From JAJRRH01 sp047638815 (GTDB taxonomy: Bacteria; Bacteroidota; Bacteroidia; Flavobacteriales_D; JABDKJ01): a stretch of 27,955 bases of DNA. The stretch is from NCBI GenBank assembly GCA_047638815.1, contig JBLIMR010000035.1, positions 1 to 27,955 of the forward strand, read 5' to 3'. The translations under genes were made by a program, and so were the position numbers. Of this stretch, positions 16,701 through 25,201 are shown piece after piece. The notes beneath the pieces were generated by a model. It was not told the origin of the DNA. It did no database searches and saw only the letters and a program-made list of their open reading frames with translations. Position 1 is the first letter of the stretch; every line of letters starts with the position of its first letter.

Positions 16701-18262
16701 GTTGGAACGGTAATATTATTACCCTTAGCGGACCAATGGGAATCATTCTGGAAACAACCATGGAGGAAGGGGGGTATGGCACTGAGATTTTCAGTATAAA
16801 TGCTGATTGTTGGAATGATTTTTTTGGTTGTACTGACCCTAATGCACTTAACTACGACCCGGAAGCAACAATTGATGATGGATCTTGTGTCTATGATAAT
16901 TGGTGTGATAGCAATAGCGGTTTTATGTTCTTGTACAATGAGCCAAATTCATTTGGTTTATGGGATCTGACGAATGATCAAGGAGAATACTTTTATGGTG
17001 GAAGCTTTTCTGATTTTGAAAATACATCATTTGAAATTTGTTTACCTGACGGGTGTTATCAGTTTTGTGTTTATGGCGATTTTGCCCCTGTAGATGGTTT
17101 CGCTGAATTCTTTATTGGTGATGAAGGACATTTTTTCGAATTTACTGATCAAGGATGTTATGCCTTATCTGTGAATGCGAATTGTAGTGGTGAAAACATT
17201 CTTGGATGCACTGATCCAGAAGCACTAAATTATAACCCAACGGCTAACATCGATGATGGTTCTTGTTTTTATGAAAATGAATGCGATAGTAACTCGGGAT
17301 ACCTATCAATCTTTACAGATGGAGGTGCAACTGGAGCTTGGGGGATTGTTGATGAAAATGGTCAAGAGCAATATTTCGGAATCTTTGATGATACAGGTGA
17401 AGTCGGGGTAGAACTCTGTTTGTCTGACGGCTGTTATCAATTATGCTTTATTGGAGAATTTGAACCAGCATCTGGTTCTGCTTATGTTGAAATTGCGGGT
17501 AATGCAATAGGTATTGAGTTTGTTACTCAAGGTTGTTTCGAATTCGGAGTTAACTACGACTGTCAAGGCAACGGAATAATATTTGGTTGTACAGACCCAG
17601 AAGCTCTTAATTATAACCCATTTGCTAATATAGATGATGGGTCATGTATTTTCTTTTCAGGGGAATGTCAAGCATCTTTTGAAATTATATCAGTAGATGA
17701 AGATGAGGATGTAGTTTATATACTCAATACTTCAACAATTGATTGGGGCATTGAATATTTATGGGATTTTGGTGATGGATCTACTTCAACCGCGCCACTG
17801 CCAATTCACACATATGCTGAAGATGGTTTGTATACAATATGCCTGACGATTACCGGCCCTGATTGTGAAGATACTTTCTGTATGGAAGTCTTTTACGATA
17901 GTTCTGGATTTACTGGATCTGGAGATGGGCAAGGTGCAAACAATTCTGGATTTACAATTAACGTGATTGACAACGATATTAATGGTGTTGAAGAATTCAA
18001 TGACGATTTTTATGGATTAAATGTTTATCCAAATCCTGCAATTGAAGAAATTAATCTTCAATACGATCTCAAGGAGAGTGCAGATGTATCTATTAAAGTC
18101 TATAGCCTAACTGGACAATTGCTTGTAGATTATAGAAAAGATCAAAATTCAGGATCAAATTTGGTAACTCTTCCAGTGTTGAATTTGTCGTCAGGAATGT
18201 ATATTCTTGAAGTTTCTGCTAATAATTCTATTAAACAAGAAAGATTTAATGTCTTGAAATAG
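13727..18262 (+). CDS. Large T9SS cargo: EWDDRW modules, GCTD units, PKD, CTD
   Basis: The 1511-residue secreted protein has a signal peptide (~1-24, ending SFSQ). EWDDRW modules are at ~29-150 and ~341-460, each with DTRLSVY/DTRVSIY, SDDDxGE and IEWDDRWD. Seven copies of a ~24-residue GCTDPEALNYNPxAxxDDGSC unit start at ~466, 602, 737, 903, 1034, 1160 and 1287. Between them are ~100-residue domains with CLPDGCYxLxMxDSFGDGWNG (e.g. ~539-559) and variants with CLPDGCYQFCVYGDF. A PKD domain lies at ~1314-1390 (YLWDFGDGS). The type A CTD (~1420-1511) has LNVYPNPAIEEINLQY and LSSGMYILEV. It should be exported by Sec, then by T9SS, and anchored or released at the surface. Function is unknown; adhesion is plausible. 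Confidence 0.85.
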   Translation: MKNYYLKLTLMSCCLLASLNSFSQIVGINCDSALPISEGIYFTPELIDGNGAVNNCFANAGDGTNAAWYNYTPSQSGLVTIASQNDPNQTDTRLSVYIGACDDLFCIGSDDDSGEVFTSFLQVEVGEGIPVFIEWDDRWDAGAFEFQVTFEDDEFDCPDLNTNIGDSCDDGNPNTTSDSVNPNCICQGTITGDTPFNDNCSGATVSVVPSNGNPIWSTGDATGATQQLPGANSPEVWESFTISECSDVILSLCGTDAAVNAFYFGFFDCDNLDVNPTLIGTFVDVNCPDQPFGYSWNALPAGTYVFAILAGDYGLNGPYTIQWTAVASSECNPDVTENAICEDAIAISEGIVSDANISGGNGASNNCFGSGAVNAIWYEYTASQTGLVTVSSSIDLDLPDTRVSIYSGTCDDLSCVVSDDDGGEGFTSFLTFETTAGESYFIEWDDRWDDGSFSFIVEYEPLVISGCTDPEAINYNEEANLDDGSCVYEFDCVDNTVILEFTDGSFLGEIFWSVSDAEGEFYAEGLYYSNQNSAQHYLCLPDGCYSLNMYDSFGDGWNGAIATISIDGNTVAEGTLEEGSVGNLTFGVNEDECEDIVLEIFGCTDTEASNYNSSATIDDGSCIYPFSCEDGIAAQLYVCVFGNGQDIDFNVSGNDGIVVFDQTGFQNQEILYMDVCLLEDVCYTATMSNTAGPFGWYGGYYWINVGGTTVSTGSLDQGLETDALIFSIDGTCGEVYGCTDPEAENYNPDATIDNGTCTYQIANDNCSDAQTLSEGTITINNAGATSEGLYGECWGFGNGEPEQNGIWYSFTTPDEPALIVIEASADNSFSFTDTQFGLYNECGGEMIDCDGNGGDGLYSRFDFECGSLEPSTEYLLLIDGWAGNQGTCLLTYSVALVCDAIEGCTDPQALNYNPEATLDDGSCVYTSNCTENEIIVEFELGQWQGEVSWFISDAYGDAFIYAEGNTNGGEPLAICLPDGCFTLVMFDTFGDGWNGNIITLSGPMGIILETTMEEGGYGTEIFSINADCWNDFFGCTDPNALNYDPEATIDDGSCVYDNWCDSNSGFMFLYNEPNSFGLWDLTNDQGEYFYGGSFSDFENTSFEICLPDGCYQFCVYGDFAPVDGFAEFFIGDEGHFFEFTDQGCYALSVNANCSGENILGCTDPEALNYNPTANIDDGSCFYENECDSNSGYLSIFTDGGATGAWGIVDENGQEQYFGIFDDTGEVGVELCLSDGCYQLCFIGEFEPASGSAYVEIAGNAIGIEFVTQGCFEFGVNYDCQGNGIIFGCTDPEALNYNPFANIDDGSCIFFSGECQASFEIISVDEDEDVVYILNTSTIDWGIEYLWDFGDGSTSTAPLPIHTYAEDGLYTICLTITGPDCEDTFCMEVFYDSSGFTGSGDGQGANNSGFTINVIDNDINGVEEFNDDFYGLNVYPNPAIEEINLQYDLKESADVSIKVYSLTGQLLVDYRKDQNSGSNLVTLPVLNLSSGMYILEVSANNSIKQERFNVLK

Positions 18263-18280
18263 AAGAGAATAATTTTAATT

Positions 18281-18317
18281 AAGCCCCAGACTCTATATGA
18301 AGGTGGGGCTTTTTTTA
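18281..18317 (+). terminator. Rho-independent terminator after the 1511-residue protein gene
   Basis: AAGCCCCA and TGGGGCTT form a perfect 8-bp stem followed by a T run, 18 bases after the stop codon. Confidence 0.9.
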
Positions 18318-18365
18318 AAAGAAACTTCAAGATCACTTTTACAAGTCATAATTCATGTCATATCT

Positions 18366-18388
18366 TATCCACGATTAAATCGTGATAA
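18366..18388. promoter_or_regulatory. Imperfect palindrome upstream of the 952-residue protein gene
   Basis: TTATC-CACGAT-TAA-ATCGTG-ATAA is a near-perfect inverted repeat with one unpaired base, ~115 bases before the start codon. It could be an operator or an RNA hairpin. Just downstream, ACGGGCTT (18392) and AAGCCGT (18417) pair with one bulge before GTTTTTTT, which looks like a second weak terminator or attenuator. Confidence 0.35.
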
Positions 18389-18436
18389 CATACGGGCTTT
18401 TTCACCGACACACCCTAAGCCGTAGCGTTTTTTTAA

Positions 18437-18444
18437 TACATTTG
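18437..18444 (+). promoter_or_regulatory. Candidate -7 element of the 952-residue protein gene
   Basis: TACATTTG matches the Bacteroidota -7 consensus TAnnTTTG exactly, 57 bases before the start codon. No TTTG box is seen 19 bases upstream, so support is partial. Confidence 0.3.
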
Positions 18445-18501
18445 TAGTGTTTTTGAAGCGGCAGATATGTCCTTCATGTTTTTAACTTTTAACTATTTAA
18501 T

Positions 18502-21360
18502 ATGAAAATATTTTACTATAAATTTCTAATAATTGCTTTTCTTATTGGTGCAACTCAGAGTGTTATGGCTCAAGGAGCAACCTGTGATGAGGCAACTGCA
18601 ATTGCGGCCGGTGACCACACGTCAGTAATGCTTGCAGGTGCTGGAGCAAGTAATGTTTGCTTCGGTGCCGGAGGAACTGCAGCCATATGGTATAGCTATA
18701 GCCCTGTTGAAACAGGTCCTGTTATTGTTACTTCTACTTTTGATGTTGCATTGACAGATACTAGACTTTCAATTTATACTGGAGCATGTGATGCTTTGGT
18801 TTGCCTTACTTCTGATGACGATGGTGGTGATGGATTTACATCAACAACAAACTTTGATGGTGTAGCTGGTGAGACTTATTTGATTGAGTGGGATGACAGA
18901 TGGAGTGCAGATGCATTTGACTTTTCTATCATTGAAAACCCAGATGCTCCAGATTGTGTAACTCAAACATTCCCAGCGGATGCTGCAGTAGATGTTGCTC
19001 TTGATGAAGATAATCTTGATTCTGTGACGCTTACTTGGGATCCTGCTGCTGGTGGTGAAACACCAAGTAACATTGTTATTTTTTGGGGAACTGATCCCGC
19101 TGAATTGGCGCCACTTGCAACTGTTGGTGGTGCAGAAGTTTCTTTTCAGGCCAATTTTTTAGCTTTTGGAGAAACTTACTACTGGGCAGTAATTCCAAAC
19201 ACTTTTGGAGTTGATGCTGCCGGTTGTTCTGTATTCACATTCTCAACAGCATTCATGGTGGGTGATACTGATGGAGATGGTGTGTTAGATGATGTTGATT
19301 GTGCACCGGAAGATCCGTTGGTCTATGCTGGAGCAATTTGTGATGATACTAATCCTGATACTTTTCTTGACGTTATTCAAGAGGATTGTTCTTGTGAAGG
19401 AATTATCCCTGAGCCAGGAGAATTATGTGATGTAGCTGTTGAGGCTTTTGAAGGTGTTACAACTAGCCCTGGACCTGCAACAGGTGGTGGAGCATCTAAC
19501 GTTTGTTTTGGTGCTGGAGCTACTAATTCATTTTGGTACTTCTTTACTTCACCAGATGCTGGTGAATTGACAGTGTCATCTGAGATTGATCCACTAGAGA
19601 CAGACACAAGATTGTCTGTATACACTGGTGATTGTTCTGCATTGGAATGTTTTGCCTCATCGGATGACGAAGGGGAACCAGGTTTTACTTCTGTAATAGT
19701 AGAAATTGTAGATGCCAATGTCGTCTACTTTATTGAATGGGATGACAGATGGTCAACTGATGGATTTGATTTCGAAATTAATTTTATTGCCGCTACAGGT
19801 GATATTGATTTAGATGGTGTCGCTGATATTCTTGACAACTGTCCGGATACGCCAAATGCTGATCAACTAGATACTGATGGTGATGGAATGGGTGATGTTT
19901 GTGATTTAGATAATGATAATGATGGCGTGCCTGATTTGTTAGATTGTGAACCATTTGATGCATTAATATTCCAAGGTGCAATATGTGATGATTTAGATGA
20001 TGGAACTTTTAATGATATTCTTCAAGGAGATGATTGTATATGTGCTGGGTTCCTACCTCCTGTAAATTCTCAATGTGATTTTGCAATTGCGGTAGTAGCT
20101 GAGGTTGTAAACGTAGATCCTGGACCATTTGCTGGAGCTGCGGCATCAAATGTTTGTTTTGGAACTGGTGGATTGAATGCTAACTGGTACACATATACAC
20201 CTGATGAGTCGGGTGAAGTGACAGTTTCTTCAAGTATTGATCTTGATCTTCCAGATACAAGACTCTCTGTTTATGAAGGACCATGTGATGCATTGACTTG
20301 TGTAACATCTGATGATGATGGTGGTGAAGGCTTTACTTCAATTACTAGTTTTATTGGAATTGCCGGCACAACATACTACATTGAGTGGGATGATCGTTGG
20401 TCAACTTTGGGTTTTGATTGGATTGTAAACTTAAATGTTGATCCTACAGATACTGACGGTGATGGAATTCCGGATGTTATTGATAACTGTGATTTGATTA
20501 TTAATGTAGATCAAGCGGATCTTGATGGCGATGGACTAGGTGATGTATGTGATGATGATACTGATGGTGATTTCTCTCCTGATGATGTGGATTGTGATCC
20601 TTTAGATGGAACTGTTTTTGAAGGTGCTCCTTGTGATGATGGTGACGCTGAAACGGTTAATGATGCTCTTGTTGATTGTACATGTGTTGGGGTTATACCT
20701 GCGCCAAATCCAGAATGTCCTTTAGCAATTGATGTTGATTATGGATCGTATACTGATGTGGGACCATTTTACGGAGATGGGGCTGCAAGTAATTGTTTCC
20801 CTGATGGTTTAGCAGTTAATGCTAACTGGTATACTTTTACACCTCTAGAGGATGCATTTGTTACAATTGGATCTGACATGGATCTTGACCTTCCAGATAC
20901 TAGATTGTCTGTATACACAGGAAGTTGTGAGGATTTGACTTGTGTTGCATTTGATGATGACGCAGGTGAAGGGTTTACTTCTATAGTTATGTTTGATGCT
21001 ATTGGAGGAACTACGTACTACATTGAGTGGGATGATAGATGGAACGCTGGTGAATTTGATTGGTACATAAGTACACCAATTGGTATTGCTGACATTGAGT
21101 CTTCTAACAATGGTGTTGGACTTTATCCTAACCCAGCTCAAGATCAATTGAACCTTAGCTTTGTTGTAGAAGAGAAATCTGATGTTGCTATCGAAATTTT
21201 CGATATGTCAGGTAAAATGATTTTCTCTGAGTTGAGAAACCGTCCAGCAGGTGCTTTAGTAGAAGAAATTGATATTTCAACTTTAAGCTCTGGACTTTAC
21301 GTTGTCAAATTGAATGTCGATGGCGATGAGGTTACTAAGAAATTTAATGTCGTGAGATAA
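18502..21360 (+). CDS. T9SS cargo with four EWDDRW modules and TSP3 repeats
   Basis: The 952-residue secreted protein has a signal peptide (~1-24, ending SVMAQ). The order is EWDDRW module 1 (~27-145), FN3-like domain (~150-249, SVTLTWDPAAGG and GETYYWAVIP), thrombospondin type 3 (TSP3) unit (~253-300, DTDGDGVLDDVDC), module 2 (~308-430), TSP3 (~433-515), module 3 (~524-645), TSP3 (~647-730) and module 4 (~738-857). The type A CTD (~871-952) has VGLYPNPAQDQLNLSF, IEIFDMSGKM and KKFNVVR. Each module carries DTRLSVYxGxCxxLxC, SDDDGGEGFTS and IEWDDRW. TSP3 Asp-rich loops should bind many calcium ions and stiffen the chain. It is a close paralogue of the next gene. A surface or matrix role is likely but unproven. 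Confidence 0.85.
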   Translation: MKIFYYKFLIIAFLIGATQSVMAQGATCDEATAIAAGDHTSVMLAGAGASNVCFGAGGTAAIWYSYSPVETGPVIVTSTFDVALTDTRLSIYTGACDALVCLTSDDDGGDGFTSTTNFDGVAGETYLIEWDDRWSADAFDFSIIENPDAPDCVTQTFPADAAVDVALDEDNLDSVTLTWDPAAGGETPSNIVIFWGTDPAELAPLATVGGAEVSFQANFLAFGETYYWAVIPNTFGVDAAGCSVFTFSTAFMVGDTDGDGVLDDVDCAPEDPLVYAGAICDDTNPDTFLDVIQEDCSCEGIIPEPGELCDVAVEAFEGVTTSPGPATGGGASNVCFGAGATNSFWYFFTSPDAGELTVSSEIDPLETDTRLSVYTGDCSALECFASSDDEGEPGFTSVIVEIVDANVVYFIEWDDRWSTDGFDFEINFIAATGDIDLDGVADILDNCPDTPNADQLDTDGDGMGDVCDLDNDNDGVPDLLDCEPFDALIFQGAICDDLDDGTFNDILQGDDCICAGFLPPVNSQCDFAIAVVAEVVNVDPGPFAGAAASNVCFGTGGLNANWYTYTPDESGEVTVSSSIDLDLPDTRLSVYEGPCDALTCVTSDDDGGEGFTSITSFIGIAGTTYYIEWDDRWSTLGFDWIVNLNVDPTDTDGDGIPDVIDNCDLIINVDQADLDGDGLGDVCDDDTDGDFSPDDVDCDPLDGTVFEGAPCDDGDAETVNDALVDCTCVGVIPAPNPECPLAIDVDYGSYTDVGPFYGDGAASNCFPDGLAVNANWYTFTPLEDAFVTIGSDMDLDLPDTRLSVYTGSCEDLTCVAFDDDAGEGFTSIVMFDAIGGTTYYIEWDDRWNAGEFDWYISTPIGIADIESSNNGVGLYPNPAQDQLNLSFVVEEKSDVAIEIFDMSGKMIFSELRNRPAGALVEEIDISTLSSGLYVVKLNVDGDEVTKKFNVVR

Positions 21361-21378
21361 TCCCGATTATGAATTTTC

Positions 21379-21414
21379 AAAAGCCGCTACATCTTGGATG
21401 TAGCGGCTTTTTTT
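21379..21414 (+). terminator. Rho-independent terminator after the 952-residue protein gene
   Basis: AAAGCCGCTACA and TGTAGCGGCTTT form a perfect 12-bp stem with a six-base loop and a T run, 18 bases after the stop codon. Confidence 0.93.
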
Positions 21415-21469
21415 GTTCAATAACTTTGTGTTATTGGGCTGAAAAGAACTATGGTCAGGTTGTATTTGT

Positions 21470-21477
21470 TATATTTG
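21470..21477 (+). promoter_or_regulatory. Candidate -7 element of the 1165-residue protein gene
   Basis: TATATTTG fits TAnnTTTG, 39 bases before the start codon. The -33 box is not recognisable at the usual spacing. Confidence 0.3.
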
Positions 21478-21516
21478 ATTCTGAAATTTATTTAAAACCA
21501 TCTAAATCAAAAACCG

Positions 21517-24500
21517 ATGAGAACAAGACGTCATATTACATTTATTGCTCTTTTTACTATCTGTATAGTATTCAACGCTCAAGGACAGGGATTAACATGT
21601 GATGATCCCATTGTGTTAGCTGCAGGTGATCATATAGCGGATGAGTTGCAAGGGACGGGAGCAAGTAACAATTGTTTTGGTACAGGTGGAACAGCTGCTA
21701 CTTGGTTCAGCTACACCCCAGCAGAATCGGGTCCAATCTATGTGACCTCTACATTTGACCCAGCACTAACTGACACAAGAGTTTCAATATATTCGGGTTC
21801 ATGTGATGCGTTGATATGTATAACAAGTGACGATGATGGTGGCGAAGGCTTTACTTCAGACGCATTTTTTGATGGTATAGCGGGACAGACATATTTAATT
21901 GAATGGGACGATCGATGGTCATTAGATGGGTTCAATTGGACCATCATCGAAAATATAGAGGCTCCTGATTGTGTAAATCAAACTTCTCCAATTGATGGAT
22001 CTACTGATGTGATCGTGGATGAGATGAATGGGAATTCAATAAACCTTAATTGGGAATTGGCCATGGGTGGTGAAATGGCCACGGAGATTGAGATTTTCAT
22101 TGGTACTGATCCTGCTGAAATAAACTTATTGGCCACAGTTGGCCCAGGTGAAATTTCATTTTTTATGACCGATGTACTTTTCGGTGAAATATATTATTGG
22201 GCTGTTATACCTAATACTTTGGATGTAAATGCGGAAGGTTGTTCTGTTCAATCCTTCACAACAGCTTTTATGCTAGGTGATACAGATGGGGACGGTGTTC
22301 TTGACGAAAATGATTGTGCACCAGAGAATCCAGCAATATATTTAGGGGCATCATGTGACGATGCTAATCCTTCGACTTATAATGATGTCATACTAGAAGA
22401 TTGCAGTTGTGAAGGGGCAGTGCCGTTAGCTGGGGAGTTATGCGGAGTGGCTACTGAAGTTTTCCTTGGAGGAACTACTAGTTTAGGTCCTCAAAGTGGG
22501 GCAGGGGCATCTTTGAATTGTTTTGATAACGGTGCAACGAACTCAATTTGGTATTTCTTTGTTCCTACTGAAGATGGTCAGTTAACAGTTTCCTCTAGCA
22601 TTGATTTAGATCTGCCAGATACAAGAATTTCAATTTATTCTGGTTCATGTGAGAACTTAATTTGCGAAGCCTCAGACGATGATGGTGGGGATGGTTTTAC
22701 TTCAATTACAGATTTAATTGTTACAGCGGGAAACACATACTTTCTTGATTGGGATGACCGTTGGGATGATGGGGAATTTGACTTTGAATTAACTTTTCTG
22801 TCAACTACTGTTGACACAGATTCAGATGGTGTATTTGATATCCTTGATAATTGTATTGATGATCCAAATCCTAATCAAGAGGATTTCGATGGGGATGGCT
22901 TTGGAGATGAATGTGATGATGATGACGACAACGATGGCGTTGAAGACAATCAGGATTGTGCACCGATGGATGCAATAATATTTCCTGGAGCATCGTGTGA
23001 TGATGGTGACCCAGAAACAAACAATGATGAGATTCAAGAAGACTGCACTTGTCTTGGACTGCCGATGGCAACTAACATAAGTTGCGATCTAGGTTTCGAG
23101 GTTTTGGAAGATATCGTATATACAGATCCCGGCCCAAGTTTTGGGGAAGGCGCTTCCAATATTTGTTTTGGGAGTGGTTCAACGAACGCAAACTGGTATT
23201 TCTTCATAGCAACGGATGACTCTGAAGTGACGGTAAGTTCAAGTATTGATTTGGATCAGCCGGATACAAGAGTTTCAATCTATGAGGGCCCTTGCGAGGA
23301 GCTAATATGTGTGGCCTCGGATGATGATGGAGGAGCAGGGTTTACATCCATTACAGCGTTTATTGCTAGCGCTGGTAATACATATATTATTGAATGGGAT
23401 GATAGATGGGATAATGGAGTTTTTGATTTTATAATTACGACTATCTCTGCTACGCAAGATACAGATGGGGATGGTGTTTTTGACCTTGGCGATAATTGTA
23501 TAGAAATTGTAAATCCGGGACAAGGGGATTTGGATGGTGATGGCATAGGTGATCTTTGTGATGATGATAGAGATGGCGATGGTGATTTGAATGAAATAGA
23601 TTGTGATCCTGATGATGCTACTATATTCTTTGGTGCCGATTGTGATGATGGTGATGCGGAGACAAACAATGATCTAATTCAAGCGGACTGCTCATGTCTT
23701 GGTGATTTGCCCGCTCCAAATGCGCAATGCCCTGACGCAATAGTGGCATCTTTGGATATAGTGTATACAGATGTCGGACCTTTTTCAGGTGGTAGTGCCG
23801 TAAACGTTTGTTTTGGATCTGGTGGGAATAATGCGAACTGGTATACTTTTACTCCAGAAGAGTTATCTCTAATTACTGTGAGTTCAAGTATTGATGTCGA
23901 TACACCGGACACAAGAATATCGATATATGTGGGATCATGTGACAATCTAACATGTGTCGCAAGTGACGATGATGGAGGAAATGGGTTCACATCTATAACG
24001 TCATTTATTGGTCAGGAAGGAGTAACGTATTTTCTTGAATGGGATGACCGTTGGGATAATGGTCAATTTGACTTTATTATTACTGCTGAGTCTGGAACAG
24101 AAGACACGGATAATGATGGAATACCAGACATTGTTGATAATTGTCCAGAAGTGTCAAATGCCGATCAATTGGATACGGATAGTGATGGACTTGGGAACGA
24201 ATGTGATTTGGACGATGATAATGACGGATTTCTTGATGTCGATGATTGCGCGCCACTTGATGGTGCATTATATCTAGGTGCAAGCTGTGATGATGGAGAT
24301 GATGAAACATTCAATGATCTGGTACAAGTTGATTGCACATGTATTGGTGTGGCAGCTCCAACCAACTCAGATTGCTTTAGTGCAATCAATGTTGCAGAAG
24401 GAACATATACTGACGTAGGACCTTTTGCTGGAGGAATGGCATCAAACATTTGTTTTGGAGCCGGTGCCGCTAATTCAAATTGGTATTTGTATACTCCTAC

Positions 24501-25014
24501 AAGTTCAGGTACTGTAACTGTTGGATCTGATATGGGAGATCTCCTGACCGATACTAGATTATCAATTTATTCTGGTGAATGTACTGAGCTATTATGCTTG
24601 GATTCTGATGATGATAGTGGGCTGGGGTTTGCATCACTTATTACATTTGAAGCGGACGCTGACCAATCGTATTATATCGAATGGGATGATCGATGGTCCA
24701 CAAACACATTTGATTTTTATATTGATTTTCTTGTTGATGTGGAGGATCTTGATCAAGATGATAATTTCTTAAGCGTCTATCCAAATCCTACAAATTCCTC
24801 TTTGAATTTAACGTTCAAAATAGACGGAGGTGAAAGTGTTTTGTATGAAATAATGGATGTTTCCGGTAGGGTTTTACTCTCAGAAAACAAAAAACATATG
24901 GCTGGAGAAATTCAAGAAACATTATCGGTGGACTATCTAACAAATGGAATGTATTTTATCAAAATCAGTTTTGTTGGGCAACAGTATACGAAGAGATTTG
25001 AGAAAATAGAGTAA
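21517..25014 (+). CDS. T9SS cargo with five EWDDRW modules and TSP3 repeats
   Basis: The 1165-residue secreted protein has a signal peptide (~1-24, ending AQGQ). It keeps the order of the upstream paralogue with one extra module: module 1 (~27-146), FN3-like (~149-249), TSP3 (~253-303), module 2 (~307-428), TSP3, module 3 (~521-643), TSP3, module 4 (~736-858), TSP3, module 5 (~952-1072) and a type A CTD (~1076-1165, LSVYPNPTNSSLNLTF, TNGMYFIKI). Modules 2, 3 and 4 share SSSIDLDLPDTR-like cores. The first and last modules match the first and last modules of the upstream gene, so the two genes arose by whole-gene duplication followed by gain or loss of an internal module plus TSP3 unit. Probably surface-exposed; function unknown. 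Confidence 0.85.
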   Translation: MRTRRHITFIALFTICIVFNAQGQGLTCDDPIVLAAGDHIADELQGTGASNNCFGTGGTAATWFSYTPAESGPIYVTSTFDPALTDTRVSIYSGSCDALICITSDDDGGEGFTSDAFFDGIAGQTYLIEWDDRWSLDGFNWTIIENIEAPDCVNQTSPIDGSTDVIVDEMNGNSINLNWELAMGGEMATEIEIFIGTDPAEINLLATVGPGEISFFMTDVLFGEIYYWAVIPNTLDVNAEGCSVQSFTTAFMLGDTDGDGVLDENDCAPENPAIYLGASCDDANPSTYNDVILEDCSCEGAVPLAGELCGVATEVFLGGTTSLGPQSGAGASLNCFDNGATNSIWYFFVPTEDGQLTVSSSIDLDLPDTRISIYSGSCENLICEASDDDGGDGFTSITDLIVTAGNTYFLDWDDRWDDGEFDFELTFLSTTVDTDSDGVFDILDNCIDDPNPNQEDFDGDGFGDECDDDDDNDGVEDNQDCAPMDAIIFPGASCDDGDPETNNDEIQEDCTCLGLPMATNISCDLGFEVLEDIVYTDPGPSFGEGASNICFGSGSTNANWYFFIATDDSEVTVSSSIDLDQPDTRVSIYEGPCEELICVASDDDGGAGFTSITAFIASAGNTYIIEWDDRWDNGVFDFIITTISATQDTDGDGVFDLGDNCIEIVNPGQGDLDGDGIGDLCDDDRDGDGDLNEIDCDPDDATIFFGADCDDGDAETNNDLIQADCSCLGDLPAPNAQCPDAIVASLDIVYTDVGPFSGGSAVNVCFGSGGNNANWYTFTPEELSLITVSSSIDVDTPDTRISIYVGSCDNLTCVASDDDGGNGFTSITSFIGQEGVTYFLEWDDRWDNGQFDFIITAESGTEDTDNDGIPDIVDNCPEVSNADQLDTDSDGLGNECDLDDDNDGFLDVDDCAPLDGALYLGASCDDGDDETFNDLVQVDCTCIGVAAPTNSDCFSAINVAEGTYTDVGPFAGGMASNICFGAGAANSNWYLYTPTSSGTVTVGSDMGDLLTDTRLSIYSGECTELLCLDSDDDSGLGFASLITFEADADQSYYIEWDDRWSTNTFDFYIDFLVDVEDLDQDDNFLSVYPNPTNSSLNLTFKIDGGESVLYEIMDVSGRVLLSENKKHMAGEIQETLSVDYLTNGMYFIKISFVGQQYTKRFEKIE

Positions 25015-25033
25015 TATTGAGAGATCTAATATA

Positions 25034-25072
25034 TAAAAAAAGCCTTAGAATTTCATCCTGAGGCTTTTTTTA
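25034..25072 (+). terminator. Rho-independent terminator after the 1165-residue protein gene
   Basis: AAAAAAAGCCTTAG pairs with CTGAGGCTTTTTTT (one G-T wobble) around a short loop. The A-run/T-run symmetry could allow bidirectional use, but no convergent gene is present. Confidence 0.8.
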
Positions 25073-25141
25073 TATAAAATTATTTATTAAATTGTTCATA
25101 TTTAGGTGTCATTAACCTGCGTTACAGCTAGAAATTAGGTC

Positions 25142-25201
25142 ATGAAAATCATGAAAAACATTACCTTTAGCCTTTATAATAATCAATATCCAAGACAATG
25201 A
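25142..25201 (+). CDS. Possible 19-codon leader ORF overlapping the next start (ATGA)
   Basis: ATG at 25142 opens a frame encoding MKIMKNITFSLYNNQYPRQ. Its TGA stop (25199-25201) overlaps the start codon of the following cargo gene in the arrangement ATGA. This geometry permits translational coupling. The peptide resembles nothing known and could be chance in an AT-rich leader. Confidence 0.25.
   Translation: MKIMKNITFSLYNNQYPRQ

Noticed and set aside
23280..23669. Long minus-strand reading frame over the 1165-residue cargo gene, with Ser/Pro-rich translation
   Set aside because: It is antisense to the Asp-rich SDDDGG/TSP3 coding sequence; the Ser/Pro bias is the mirror of GAT/GGA codons. 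Similar frames occur at every EWDDRW module.
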